From JBAZKV01 sp964443545 (GTDB lineage: Bacteria > Margulisbacteria > WOR-1 > JAKLHX01 > JBAZKV01), in the NCBI GenBank assembly GCA_964443545.1, contig CAYUCV010000012.1:1-41856 (forward strand): DNA of 41,856 nt. Reading direction: 5' to 3'. This document shows positions 23,908-32,285 of the stretch, one piece after another. Within the stretch, counting starts at the first letter, position 1; every line of letters starts with the position of its first letter. Below the pieces are notes generated by a model. It searched no databases and was not told where the DNA came from. It saw only the letters and a program-made list of their open reading frames with translations. A program made the translations under genes and the position numbers.

Positions 23908-25026
23908 ATGAAAGGCATCCTTATGCTGGAGGACGGGGTTTATTTTGAGGGCAGGGCCCTTGGCTTCTTGGGAACGGTCTTTGGGGAAGCTGTTTTTAAC
24001 ACGGGTATGACCGGCTATCAGGAAGTGCTGACGGACCCCTCCTACCGGGGACAGATCGTGACCATGACCTATCCTCTTATAGGCAATTATGGGGTCAATC
24101 CCGACGATACGGAATCAAGACAGATATTTGTCTCCGGCTTTATCATAAGGCAGGAGAGCCGACTATTTAGCAGTTGGAGGGCTCAGGAGAGCCTCGGGGA
24201 GTACTTAAAAAAGAACGGCATAACGGGGCTTTCGGATGTTGATACCAGGGCGCTTACCAGGCACATAAGGAACCGAGGGGCCATGCGCAGCGTCATCTCA
24301 ACGGAAGACCTTGACATCGAAAGCCTTCATAAGAAAGTGCTTGCTTCAAGGTCCATGAACGGAGCTGACCTGGCAAGAGAGGTAAGCTGTAAGACCCCCT
24401 ATAAATGGGAAGAGGGCCGCAGGGACTTTTTAAAGGACAAGGTAAAAAAACAGGGGCAGCAGTATGAAGTGGTGGTCTATGATTTCGGGGTAAAGCATAA
24501 CATTTTGAGGATCTTGAGCTCTCTTAACTGCAGGATCATTGTGGTACCCGGGGCCACTGCAGCGGAAGAGGTCCTTAAGATGAAACCCGACGGGGTGCTG
24601 TTTTCCAACGGGCCCGGCGATCCCGCCGCGGTAACCTACGGCATAGAGGCCGCTCAAAAGCTTGCCGGGAAGCTGCCGATATTCGGAATCTGCCTCGGGC
24701 ATCAGATACTTGCGCTTGCTTTCGGGGCAAAGACCTTCAAGCTAAAGTTCGGCCACAGGGGAAGCAACCATCCGGTCAAGGACCTGATGACCGGAAAGGT
24801 GGAGATCACCTCACAGAACCACGGCTTTGCCGTTGAGGCCTCGTCTTTCAAGAACACCAATATAGAAATAACCCACATAAACCTGAATGACGGCACCTGC
24901 GAAGGTTTTTCCCACAAATTTTTGCCTGTCTTTTCCGTACAGTACCATCCCGAGGCGTCTCCCGGTCCTTTGGATAGCCAGCCATTATTTGACCGCTTCG
25001 TTTCCATGATGGAAAAGAAAAAGTAA
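23908..25026 (+). CDS. carA: Carbamoyl-phosphate synthase small (glutaminase) subunit
   Basis: A 372-residue class I glutamine amidotransferase that supplies ammonia to CarB for carbamoyl phosphate, used in pyrimidine and arginine synthesis. The N-terminal domain has EDGVYFEGRALG and NTGMTGYQEVLTDPSY. The C-terminal triad is Cys in FGICLGHQ, with His and Glu in YHPEASPGP. The start MKGILMLEDG fits the family, and TATAAT lies 9 bases upstream with no Shine-Dalgarno sequence. carB, usually adjacent, is absent; the next gene starts directly after the stop codon and encodes a kinase-like protein. pyrB lies 5 kb downstream on the other strand. Confidence 0.95.
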   Translation: MKGILMLEDGVYFEGRALGFLGTVFGEAVFNTGMTGYQEVLTDPSYRGQIVTMTYPLIGNYGVNPDDTESRQIFVSGFIIRQESRLFSSWRAQESLGEYLKKNGITGLSDVDTRALTRHIRNRGAMRSVISTEDLDIESLHKKVLASRSMNGADLAREVSCKTPYKWEEGRRDFLKDKVKKQGQQYEVVVYDFGVKHNILRILSSLNCRIIVVPGATAAEEVLKMKPDGVLFSNGPGDPAAVTYGIEAAQKLAGKLPIFGICLGHQILALAFGAKTFKLKFGHRGSNHPVKDLMTGKVEITSQNHGFAVEASSFKNTNIEITHINLNDGTCEGFSHKFLPVFSVQYHPEASPGPLDSQPLFDRFVSMMEKKK

Positions 25027-26058
25027 ATGGACAGGATCTTAAAGAGTAAATATAAGATCACGGGCAAGCTCAGCGAAAGCGACCGCAGCATAACTTACAG
25101 AGGCTCGCATGCCGAAACCGGTGCAAATCTCCTGATCAAGATCTTCAAGCGCAACTATTTGAACAGCGTTCTGACCAAGAAACTTAAAAAAGACATCTCC
25201 GTGCTTTCCAGGCTAGAGCACCCTTCCGTGCCCAGGCTTCTGGACGGCGATTACGGCTGGCAGGGCTTTTACTTTGTCCGTGAATTTGTCGAGGGCAGCG
25301 ACTTTTCTTCCGCAAAAAAACCTCTCGAAGTAGAAAAAGCGCGCAGCCTTGCAGAAGGAATCTGCGAAGCCCTTGAAGCAGCACACGACAGAGGGATAAT
25401 CCACGGCAACCTGACCCCGGGAAATATCTTTCTGGAGGGATCAAAGGTGCGGGTTGCCGATTTCGGAATAAACGCGGCGGTAAACAGTTCCATAGAAAAG
25501 CTTTCTGCGACCCTTATGGAAAAAGAAGCCGCATATCTTTCTCCGGAAGAGGTCATGGGACAGGCTCCTGATGTGCACTCCGACATTTACAAGCTCGGCA
25601 TATTCATGTACCTTTGCCTGACAGGGTCCCTGCCTTTTTCGGAGGAAAAAAGCCCCGTGCTGGCCGCCCTAAAAAAGGTCCGCAGTGCTCCCCAGCCCCC
25701 TTCCGCCATTAATCCCAAGGTTCCCAAGTTCATGGACGACATAGTAATGAAATGCCTGGAAAGAGACCCTCTTTTGAGGTTCCCTTCCGCTTCCTACGCT
25801 AGATCAAGCCTTGGGAACAGCGCACTAATGCTGCCGCACTTCTTTTCCATAGAAATGCCGGAGCTGGGCATTCTTGATAACGGGAAGAAAGAGACCCCCG
25901 AAGAAAAGAAGAAAGAATCGGAAAAAAAAGAATTTGAGACGGCGGAAGGCAATAAGAGCGGCATCAGCCTGTTCCGATGGATGCTGGCGGCCTTTCTGGC
26001 TTCGGTGGCCGGAGGGATCATCTACTCGCTGGTCCAGATCCTGGTAATGGGAGAATAG
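25027..26058 (+). CDS. Membrane Ser/Thr kinase-like protein, probable pseudokinase
   Basis: 343 residues with a PknB/PrkC-like kinase domain (about 8-265), a charged linker (270-310), and a C-terminal transmembrane helix (about 322-340) with almost nothing outside. Lys38 (LLIKIFK), Asn133 and the DFG (145-147) are kept, and SPEE replaces APE. But the catalytic loop reads HGNLTPGN: the catalytic Asp is Asn128 and the following Lys is Thr130. The glycine-rich loop (KLSESDRSITYRG) lacks its glycines. Phosphotransfer is therefore doubtful. The sensor PASTA repeats that normally follow are on the next gene (26061), so a kinase-PASTA receptor appears split in two. Start abuts the carA stop. Confidence 0.88.
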   Translation: MDRILKSKYKITGKLSESDRSITYRGSHAETGANLLIKIFKRNYLNSVLTKKLKKDISVLSRLEHPSVPRLLDGDYGWQGFYFVREFVEGSDFSSAKKPLEVEKARSLAEGICEALEAAHDRGIIHGNLTPGNIFLEGSKVRVADFGINAAVNSSIEKLSATLMEKEAAYLSPEEVMGQAPDVHSDIYKLGIFMYLCLTGSLPFSEEKSPVLAALKKVRSAPQPPSAINPKVPKFMDDIVMKCLERDPLLRFPSASYARSSLGNSALMLPHFFSIEMPELGILDNGKKETPEEKKKESEKKEFETAEGNKSGISLFRWMLAAFLASVAGGIIYSLVQILVMGE

Positions 26059-26060
26059 CC

Positions 26061-26651
26061 ATGACAGAACAGTACCTGTATTTTTTGGGGGCCGCGGTAA
26101 TAGTTGGGGTAGCCGGTTATCTTTTCGGTTCACGGAAACTGTCATTCGGGCCTCTTGCTGCCGCGGTTATCTTTTGTCTGCTGCTTCTGCCTGTGGCTTT
26201 CAATTCCTTTGTCTGGATGTACGGGACTTCCGCCAAGGATGCCATGGTCCCCAATGTTCTCGGGCTTGCCAGCTCCGACGCTTTTTCCGTAATAAAAGAA
26301 GCGGGCCTGGAGCCGGAAATTAGCGGGATCTCTTTTTCAAAAAAAGCGGCGGGAAGCGTGCTTTCGCAAAGGCCTCCCGGAGGCAAAAAAGTAAAGGCTG
26401 GCAGGAGCGTGGAGCTAGTGCTGAGCGCGATGGAAAAAGGCACCGCGGTCCCGAATGTTATCGGGCTTTCCAGGCAGGCAGCCGAAGACCTTCTTTCGGA
26501 AAAAGGGTTCATAATAGAGGAAACCTTTGTAGTTTCTGAAGATTCTCCCGAAGACACCGTAATAGACCAGAACCCAGGAGGCGGGATCGCGCTTTCCGGA
26601 GGTTCTTCGGTGGCAATAACCATATCTGCCAAAGGGGAACAAAATGATTAA
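26061..26651 (+). CDS. Membrane protein with two PASTA domains
   Basis: 196 residues: two transmembrane helices (about 5-22 and 31-50), then two PASTA repeats, about 60-127 (AMVPNVLGL to VELVLSA) and 128-192 (AVPNVIGL to VAITIS). PASTA domains bind muropeptides and usually form the extracellular part of PknB-type kinases or PBP2x. Here they are detached from a kinase-like protein encoded 2 bases upstream, suggesting a two-subunit receptor. With both termini of the helical pair on one side, the PASTA part topology depends on the hairpin; I expect the PASTAs outside. It overlaps the start of rpe by 8 bases. Confidence 0.88.
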   Translation: MTEQYLYFLGAAVIVGVAGYLFGSRKLSFGPLAAAVIFCLLLLPVAFNSFVWMYGTSAKDAMVPNVLGLASSDAFSVIKEAGLEPEISGISFSKKAAGSVLSQRPPGGKKVKAGRSVELVLSAMEKGTAVPNVIGLSRQAAEDLLSEKGFIIEETFVVSEDSPEDTVIDQNPGGGIALSGGSSVAITISAKGEQND

Positions 26652-27294
26652 AGTAGCTCCTTCGATCCTATCGGCCGATTTTTCCCGTCTTGGGCAGGAG
26701 ATCTCGTCGGTAGAAAAGGCGGGAGCCGACCTTTTGCACCTGGATGTCATGGACGGCCATTTTGTCAGGAACATTACCATAGGACCTCTGGTGGTCAAGG
26801 CGGCAAAAAAAAGCACTTCCCTTCCTCTTGATACCCATCTTATGATAGAGAACCCCGAAAGATATGTTGAGGCCTTCATAAAGGCCGGCAGCAGCATAAT
26901 TTCTTTCCACATAGAAACCACTCCGGACCCGCTTGAACTCATAAGCAGGATAAAAGGTCTCGGGGCGGCACCGGCACTTGCAATTAATCCGGATACTCCG
27001 GTACAAACTATAGAAAGATTTCTTGACAAGATAAAGATGGTGCTGGTGATGACCGTTTTTCCGGGATTTGAGGGGCAAAAGTTCATTCCGGATGCGCTGA
27101 AAAGCGTTCGGGCCATAAGAGAGGCCGCAAACATAAGAGGATTGGATCTTGACATAGAGGTTGACGGCGGCATAAATCCTCAGACCGCAAAAGAAGCGGT
27201 GGCAGCCGGGGCCAACATACTTGTGGCCGGGTTCGCGGTGTTCTACTCAAAAGATTACGGCACTGCCATAAGCCTCATAAGGGCGGCAAAATAG
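26644..27294 (+). CDS. rpe: Ribulose-phosphate 3-epimerase
   Basis: A 216-residue TIM-barrel enzyme of the pentose phosphate pathway that interconverts ribulose-5-phosphate and xylulose-5-phosphate. Conserved metal and catalytic segments are ILSADFSRLG, LDVMDGHFV, DTHLMIENP, MTVFPGFEGQ and DIEVDGGIN. The length is typical. In many bacteria rpe follows the PASTA kinase gene (prkC-rsgA-rpe), and here it sits in the same setting without rsgA. The ATG follows AGGGGAAC inside the upstream gene; the next gene, ribD, begins directly after the stop codon. Confidence 0.96.
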   Translation: MIKVAPSILSADFSRLGQEISSVEKAGADLLHLDVMDGHFVRNITIGPLVVKAAKKSTSLPLDTHLMIENPERYVEAFIKAGSSIISFHIETTPDPLELISRIKGLGAAPALAINPDTPVQTIERFLDKIKMVLVMTVFPGFEGQKFIPDALKSVRAIREAANIRGLDLDIEVDGGINPQTAKEAVAAGANILVAGFAVFYSKDYGTAISLIRAAK

Positions 27295-28395
27295 ATGGCC
27301 CCGGATAAAGACAAAAAATACATGAAGCTGGCGCTAAAGCTTGCATCAAAGGCCTGGCCCCATGTATCCCCGGACCCGCTGGTCGGTGCGATCCTTGTCA
27401 AGGGTAAAAAGATCATCGGAAGAGGTCTTCACAAAAAGTTCGGAGAGCCCCATTCAGAGCATTATGCCGTTAAGGCCGCCGGTAAAAGGACCAAAGGTGC
27501 CACTCTATACATAACTCTTGAACCCTGCTGCCACTGGGGAAAGAACCCTCCGTGCACGGACCTCCTCATAAGGTCGGGGATCAAGCGGGTGGTAGCGGCT
27601 ATCAAAGACCCTAATCCGCTCGTCAACGGAAAAGGTTTCAGGGCACTGAAACAGGCAGGCATCAATGTTAGGGCCGGGGTGCTTGAGAAAGAGGCAATGA
27701 GGCTTAACGAGTTCTTTATTAAGCACATAACCACCGGGCTTCCTTTTGTCATACTAAAATCCGCCTCCACCCTTGACGGCAAGATAGCCACCAGGACGGG
27801 CGACAGCCGATGGGTCTCCGGGGAGCTATCGAGGCATTATGTGCACGAGTTAAGGAGCAGGATCGATGCTGTAATGGTAGGTATAGGAACGGTCCTAAAA
27901 GATGATCCTCTTCTCACATCAAGAAAAAAAGGGAAAGCTGCTGCTGTCCACCCTATCAGGATCGTGATAGACCCGCTTGCAAGGACTCCGTTAAAAGCCA
28001 AAGTCCTTGGAAAGGGCCCCGAAACCATCATAGCGGTTACCTCAAAAGCCCCTCTCAGAAAGCTGCGTGAACTCGAAAGAAAAGGAGCCCAAATAGTGCT
28101 TGCCCCGGCAAAAAAGGGGATCATCGACCTTAAACGCCTTTTGAAGGAGCTCGGCAGCGGCGGCATCTGCAGCGTTCTTATAGAAGGCGGAGGGGTCACT
28201 GCCGCAAGAGCGCTTAAGCAGAAAGTGGTGGACAAGGTGGTTTATTTTATCGCGCCAAAACTTGTCGGGGGAAAGGACGCCCCCTCTCCTGTCGAAGGGG
28301 ACGGGATAATGCTTATGAAGGACGCTCTCAGACTAAAGGATGTGAGCATGAAAAGGATGGGCGATGATATAATGGTCGAGGGCTATATCAAATAA
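27295..28395 (+). CDS. ribD: Bifunctional riboflavin deaminase/reductase RibD
   Basis: 366 residues. The N-terminal cytidine-deaminase-like domain (about 6-145) has zinc ligands in PHSEHYAV (HSE in place of the usual HAE) and PCCHWGKNPPC, and the C-terminal dihydrofolate-reductase-like domain (about 150-366) has the GKIAT, DSRWVSG and SVLIEGGG segments. The enzyme carries out the second and third steps of riboflavin synthesis from GTP. No other rib genes are nearby. It sits between rpe, whose product pool feeds RibB, and a UbiA-family gene overlapping its stop by one base (TAATG). Confidence 0.95.
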   Translation: MAPDKDKKYMKLALKLASKAWPHVSPDPLVGAILVKGKKIIGRGLHKKFGEPHSEHYAVKAAGKRTKGATLYITLEPCCHWGKNPPCTDLLIRSGIKRVVAAIKDPNPLVNGKGFRALKQAGINVRAGVLEKEAMRLNEFFIKHITTGLPFVILKSASTLDGKIATRTGDSRWVSGELSRHYVHELRSRIDAVMVGIGTVLKDDPLLTSRKKGKAAAVHPIRIVIDPLARTPLKAKVLGKGPETIIAVTSKAPLRKLRELERKGAQIVLAPAKKGIIDLKRLLKELGSGGICSVLIEGGGVTAARALKQKVVDKVVYFIAPKLVGGKDAPSPVEGDGIMLMKDALRLKDVSMKRMGDDIMVEGYIK

Positions 28396-29261
28396 TGAAA
28401 ACCTTTGAACTTCTCCTCGTTACTATGAGACCCAACCGCTGGTGGAGACACCTGATCGTTTTTCTGCCGCTCCTGTTTACCGGGGATCTTATCAACCTGG
28501 TCTATATTATCAAACTGCTGGTAGCCTTTGTCGTCTTTTCGCTTCTGTCTGGTTCGATAAGCATAATAGACGACATCATAGATAAAGAAGAGGACAAAAA
28601 AGACCCGCTTAAGAGAACTCTGCCCGTGGCCAGCGGGCAGCTCAGCGTTGAAAGGGCCGAATTCGGCACGGCAGTAATCTTAATAGGCGCTTTTACTGCC
28701 GCCTTCCTTCTGGGCCCGGTTTTCGGCCTGGTGGTATCCGGTTACTTTTTGGTGTCTCTGTCATATTTTCTTTTCCTAAAGAATCACTTCATCCTTGATG
28801 CGCTTACCGTGTCGACAGAAATGTCGCTCTGTCTTATCGCAGGCACTGTTGCCATAGCAAAGCCCGTTTCTTCCTGGCTGCTGGTCTTTGTCATGCTAAC
28901 CTCTGTCCTTCTGGTGTTTTGCGAAAGAAAACGATCCCTTCTTCTTAACGCACAAAAGGACCCCTCAGCTCCTCAAGTCTCAGGACCACATCTTTCCCTT
29001 CTGGACAGTTTGATCTCTTTCTCGGTCCCTCTTGTGCTTTCGGTCTATATACTCTATGCCCTGATCGGACCTGACGGCATAAAATACAACCTTGTGTATA
29101 CGATCCCTTTTGCGGTCTATTTTATCTACAGGATTTTTTATCTTACCTACGACCTTGGCTCGCCCCGGCCTCTGGAAAAACAGGTAAGCACCGACATTGC
29201 GGTCTTTATATCTCTTGCTCTGTGGATATTGGCAGTTGCTGTTCTTATGAGGATCAATTAG
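28395..29261 (+). CDS. UbiA-family prenyltransferase, likely polyprenyl-phosphate phosphoribosyltransferase
   Basis: 288 residues with about eight or nine transmembrane helices. The N-terminal MRPNRWWRHLIVFLPLLF resembles the RPKQW-N-F-PL start of decaprenyl-phosphate phosphoribosyltransferases (Rv3806c/UbiA type). The first Asp-rich motif is SIIDDIIDKEED, followed by PLKRTLPVASG, also typical of that subgroup. These enzymes attach PRPP ribose phosphate to a polyprenyl phosphate to make lipid-linked pentose donors. Other UbiA members make quinones or heme side chains, so the exact substrate is inferred. The second Asp-rich motif seems weak (YDLGSPRP). It overlaps the convergent pyrB end by 4 bases. 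Confidence 0.8.
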   Translation: MKTFELLLVTMRPNRWWRHLIVFLPLLFTGDLINLVYIIKLLVAFVVFSLLSGSISIIDDIIDKEEDKKDPLKRTLPVASGQLSVERAEFGTAVILIGAFTAAFLLGPVFGLVVSGYFLVSLSYFLFLKNHFILDALTVSTEMSLCLIAGTVAIAKPVSSWLLVFVMLTSVLLVFCERKRSLLLNAQKDPSAPQVSGPHLSLLDSLISFSVPLVLSVYILYALIGPDGIKYNLVYTIPFAVYFIYRIFYLTYDLGSPRPLEKQVSTDIAVFISLALWILAVAVLMRIN

Positions 29262-30193
29262 AGGGTCTTTTGTTTGCCGCCGCCAAGAAGCAGGAACAGG
29301 ACCGCCATTCTTATCGCTACTCCGTTGGTCACCTGCTCAAGTATCACATTATAAGGACCGTCCGCGACCTCGGAAGTCATTTCAACCCCCCTGTTTATTG
29401 GTCCGGGATGAAGTATGACAACATCTTTTCTGGCCTTTTTTAGTATTTCCGAGTTAAGGCCGAACAGGTCCGCGTATTCCTGAAGTGAAGGGAAAAGGCT
29501 GTCTTTCTGCCTCTCCAGCTGTATTCGCAGGATGTTAATGAAATCAGCTTCCTTTATCTCGCTCTTGAGGTCAAAGGATACTTTGACCCCTGTCTCCTCC
29601 AGGCCTTTCGGCATCAGAGTGGGAGGTCCCACCACAGACACGGCAGCCCCCATTTTCAGCAGCCCCCACATGTTGCTCCTGGCAACCCGGCTGTGCAGGA
29701 TGTCCCCCACTATGACGACTTTTTTGCCTTTAAGGCTTCCCTTTTTTTCGCGCATGGTAAAAATGTCAAGAAGTGCCTGCGTGGGATGTTCGTTGCAGCC
29801 ATCGCCCGCGTTAATGACCGAGCCGGAAATGTTCTTTGCTATGAGATGGGGGGCGCCGGACATGGAGTGGCGCACCACAATGGCGTTAACTCCCAGGGCC
29901 TCGAGGTTTTTAGCGGTATCGACAAGGCTTTCTCCCTTGACGATGCTGCTGCTGGAAGCCGCTATGCTATTAACAGAGGCGGACAGGTGTTTTGCGGCAG
30001 TCTCAAAGGAAGTCCTTGTCCTTGTGCTTGGCTCATAAAAAAGGCTGGTTATTATCTTCCCCTGCAGGGCGGGCACGGTCCTCATCGGCCGGGACAGGAC
30101 CTCCTTCATTGCTTCGGCCGTGTCAAGGATCAAATTGATCTCTGAGGCGGTCAGTTCCTTGATGCCGAGGAGGTGTTTTGACTTTAGAGCCAT
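29258..30193 (-). CDS. pyrB: Aspartate carbamoyltransferase catalytic subunit
   Basis: 311 residues. It condenses carbamoyl phosphate with aspartate in pyrimidine synthesis. Carbamoyl-phosphate binding STRTRTSFE, the HPTQALLDIFT segment, HSRVARSN, and HPGPINRGVE are all intact. The carA gene lies upstream on the opposite strand; no pyrI or pyrC is seen next to it. The start ATG is 21 bases downstream of TGATATAAT, leaving a short leader with AGGG. The small gap to ackA (44 bases) holds divergent promoters. Confidence 0.96.
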   Translation of the reverse strand: MALKSKHLLGIKELTASEINLILDTAEAMKEVLSRPMRTVPALQGKIITSLFYEPSTRTRTSFETAAKHLSASVNSIAASSSSIVKGESLVDTAKNLEALGVNAIVVRHSMSGAPHLIAKNISGSVINAGDGCNEHPTQALLDIFTMREKKGSLKGKKVVIVGDILHSRVARSNMWGLLKMGAAVSVVGPPTLMPKGLEETGVKVSFDLKSEIKEADFINILRIQLERQKDSLFPSLQEYADLFGLNSEILKKARKDVVILHPGPINRGVEMTSEVADGPYNVILEQVTNGVAIRMAVLFLLLGGGKQKTL

Positions 30194-30214
30194 TGTTGAT
30201 TTTTGCCCTGGAGT

Positions 30215-30223
30215 ATTATATCA
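30215..30223 (-). promoter_or_regulatory. Extended -10 promoter of pyrB
   Basis: On the minus strand TGATATAAT (30223 to 30215) precedes the pyrB ATG by 21 bases, giving an expected leader of roughly 14 bases. No attenuator could fit in this leader. Confidence 0.65.
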
Positions 30224-30237
30224 TACACAGAGTGGAC

Positions 30238-31500
30238 ATGAAAATTCTCGCTCTGAACTGCGGAAGTTCTTCCGTAAAATATCAACTGTACGACTGGTCG
30301 AAAAAACTCGTCATCTGCAAGGGCCTTCTGGAGAGGATAGGCGGCAGCGGAGGGGCTGTCTGCCACGAGACAGAACACGGCGAAAAAAAGAGGCTCGAAA
30401 AGGATATTCCCGATCACGGCTCGGCAATAAAGCTCATTCTGGGGCTTTTGACCGATCCTGAGTTCGGCCCCCTAAAGAGCCTGAAAGAGATCTCGGCCGT
30501 GGGACACAGGGTTGTCCACGGGGGGGAAAGATTCCATTCTTCCGTGCTTGTGGACGACAGTGTACTGGAAGCCATTAAGTCCGTCCAGGACCTGGCGCCT
30601 CTGCACAATCCGCCAAACATCTCCGGTATAGAGGCCGCAAAGGCGGCACTCCCGGGGGTCCCCAATGTGGCGGTTTTCGATACCGCTTTTCACCAGACCA
30701 TGCCGCCAAGCGCCTATCTGTACGCCGTGCCCTACGAATGGTACAAGATGTACGGGGTCAGAAGGTACGGTTTCCACGGCACATCCCATCTTTATGTTTC
30801 AAAAAGAGCGGCAGTGTTCCTTGGCAAAAAACCGGCGGAGCTTAACGCAATAACGATACACATCGGCAACGGGGTCAGCGCCGCGGCAATTAAGAACGGG
30901 GTTTCCGTCGATACGACCATGGGAATTACTCCCCTGGACGGCGCCATCATGGGGACCAGGTGCGGCAATCTGGATCCCGGGATAATTCTTTTTATGATAG
31001 AAAAAGAGGGTTTTTACATCAAAGAAATAGACAAGATACTCAACAATAAGAGCGGGCTTCTGGGAATAACCGGCAAATACAATGACAGAAGGGACATAGA
31101 AAAAGCCGCCTCGCAGGGGGACGAAAGGTGCCGACTTGCCATAGAGATGGAGGCATACAGGCTTAAAAAGTTCATCGGCAGTTATCTTGCCGCCATAGGA
31201 CGCACCGACGCAGTGGTATTTACCGCCGGTGCCGGAGAGCTTGATACCGGCCTGCGCGCGCGCATTCTGGAAGGCCTTGAGCCTCTGGGCATCAAGCTTG
31301 ACAAGGAAAAGAACCTAAAAGCAAAGACCGGGGAAAAAGAATCCGATATTTCCGCGGACGGCTCCAAGATAAGGGTACTGGTGATACCTACCAACGAAGA
31401 GCTCGTTTTTGTCGAGGATGTTGTAGCCATTCTGGAAGGCCGCTACGCGGTGCATACCAAATTCACCTATTCGTTCGAGTCAGCGGACTACGGAAAATGA
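30238..31500 (+). CDS. ackA: Acetate kinase
   Basis: A 420-residue ASKHA-fold enzyme interconverting acetyl phosphate plus ADP and acetate plus ATP; in a fermenter it is the main ATP-yielding step. Family segments are LALNCGSSSVKY, GHRVVHGGE, FDTAFHQTMP, YGFHGTSHLYVS, IHIGNGVSA and PTNEELV near the end. ATG 30238 (MKILALNCGSSS) is the family start. No pta is adjacent. It is coupled to nagB by an ATGA overlap; deacetylation of N-acetylglucosamine would feed acetate to the pool this enzyme serves. Confidence 0.96.
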   Translation: MKILALNCGSSSVKYQLYDWSKKLVICKGLLERIGGSGGAVCHETEHGEKKRLEKDIPDHGSAIKLILGLLTDPEFGPLKSLKEISAVGHRVVHGGERFHSSVLVDDSVLEAIKSVQDLAPLHNPPNISGIEAAKAALPGVPNVAVFDTAFHQTMPPSAYLYAVPYEWYKMYGVRRYGFHGTSHLYVSKRAAVFLGKKPAELNAITIHIGNGVSAAAIKNGVSVDTTMGITPLDGAIMGTRCGNLDPGIILFMIEKEGFYIKEIDKILNNKSGLLGITGKYNDRRDIEKAASQGDERCRLAIEMEAYRLKKFIGSYLAAIGRTDAVVFTAGAGELDTGLRARILEGLEPLGIKLDKEKNLKAKTGEKESDISADGSKIRVLVIPTNEELVFVEDVVAILEGRYAVHTKFTYSFESADYGK

Positions 31501-32285
31501 GAATAATAATAACAAAGGATTACCAAGAGCTGAGCCAAAAGGCAGCCTCTCTGATAGCTCAGCAACTCAAAGAAAAGCCTTCTTCCGTCCTGTGTTTTGC
31601 CACCGGCTCCACCCCCCTGGGCACTTATGAAAACCTTGTGTCCCTTTGCAAAGATGGAAAAGCCGATTTTTCCAAAGTGTTTACTTTTAACCTTGACGAA
31701 TATTACGGCCTTGCCGACGATCATCCTCAGAGCTATCACTATTTTATGAGCGAGCACCTGTTCAAGCATGTCAACCTAAGAAAGGGCAAGTCCCTGATCC
31801 CTGACGGAACGGTCAAGAATATTAAAGAATACTGTAAGCATTATGAATGGGAGATGAAGCAGAAGGGAGGAATTGACCTTCAGCTACTGGGTCTTGGCAG
31901 CGACGGACATATAGGGTTCAACGAACCGGGCTCATCACTTGGCTCCCGCACAAGGCTTAAGACGCTTGACGAACAGACTGTCAAGGACAATTCCAGGTTC
32001 TTCGATTCCGAAAAGGATGTGCCAAGATATGTTCTCACTATGGGGATAGGCACAATAATGGAAGCAAGAAAGATCGTCTTTTTGGTATCGGGGGAAAATA
32101 AGGCCTCTATCCTCCAAAAGGTCGTGGAGGGCCCCGTCACCTCCATGGTCCCGGCCTCTGCTCTTCAACTTCATCCAAATACGGTATTGATAGCCGACGA
32201 ACCTGCCGCATCAAAACTGGCAAGAAAAGATTACTACTCTTATGTGGAAAAGATGCAGGAACGCTACGAGAAGGGAGAGATCTGA
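31497..32285 (+). CDS. nagB: Glucosamine-6-phosphate deaminase
   Basis: 262 residues. The enzyme converts glucosamine-6-phosphate to fructose-6-phosphate and ammonia (reversible). Marks are CFATGSTPLGTYENL, the catalytic Asp/Glu region FNLDEYYGL, and LGLGSDGHIGFNEPGSS. The active-site His is in this last segment. Lacks no core motif, and length is normal. It is flanked by ackA (ATGA overlap) and a GlmU-like gene (1-base overlap, TGATG), so the run handles amino sugars. Whether the direction is catabolic or anabolic cannot be told; no nagA or glmS is in the window. Confidence 0.95.
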   Translation: MRIIITKDYQELSQKAASLIAQQLKEKPSSVLCFATGSTPLGTYENLVSLCKDGKADFSKVFTFNLDEYYGLADDHPQSYHYFMSEHLFKHVNLRKGKSLIPDGTVKNIKEYCKHYEWEMKQKGGIDLQLLGLGSDGHIGFNEPGSSLGSRTRLKTLDEQTVKDNSRFFDSEKDVPRYVLTMGIGTIMEARKIVFLVSGENKASILQKVVEGPVTSMVPASALQLHPNTVLIADEPAASKLARKDYYSYVEKMQERYEKGEI

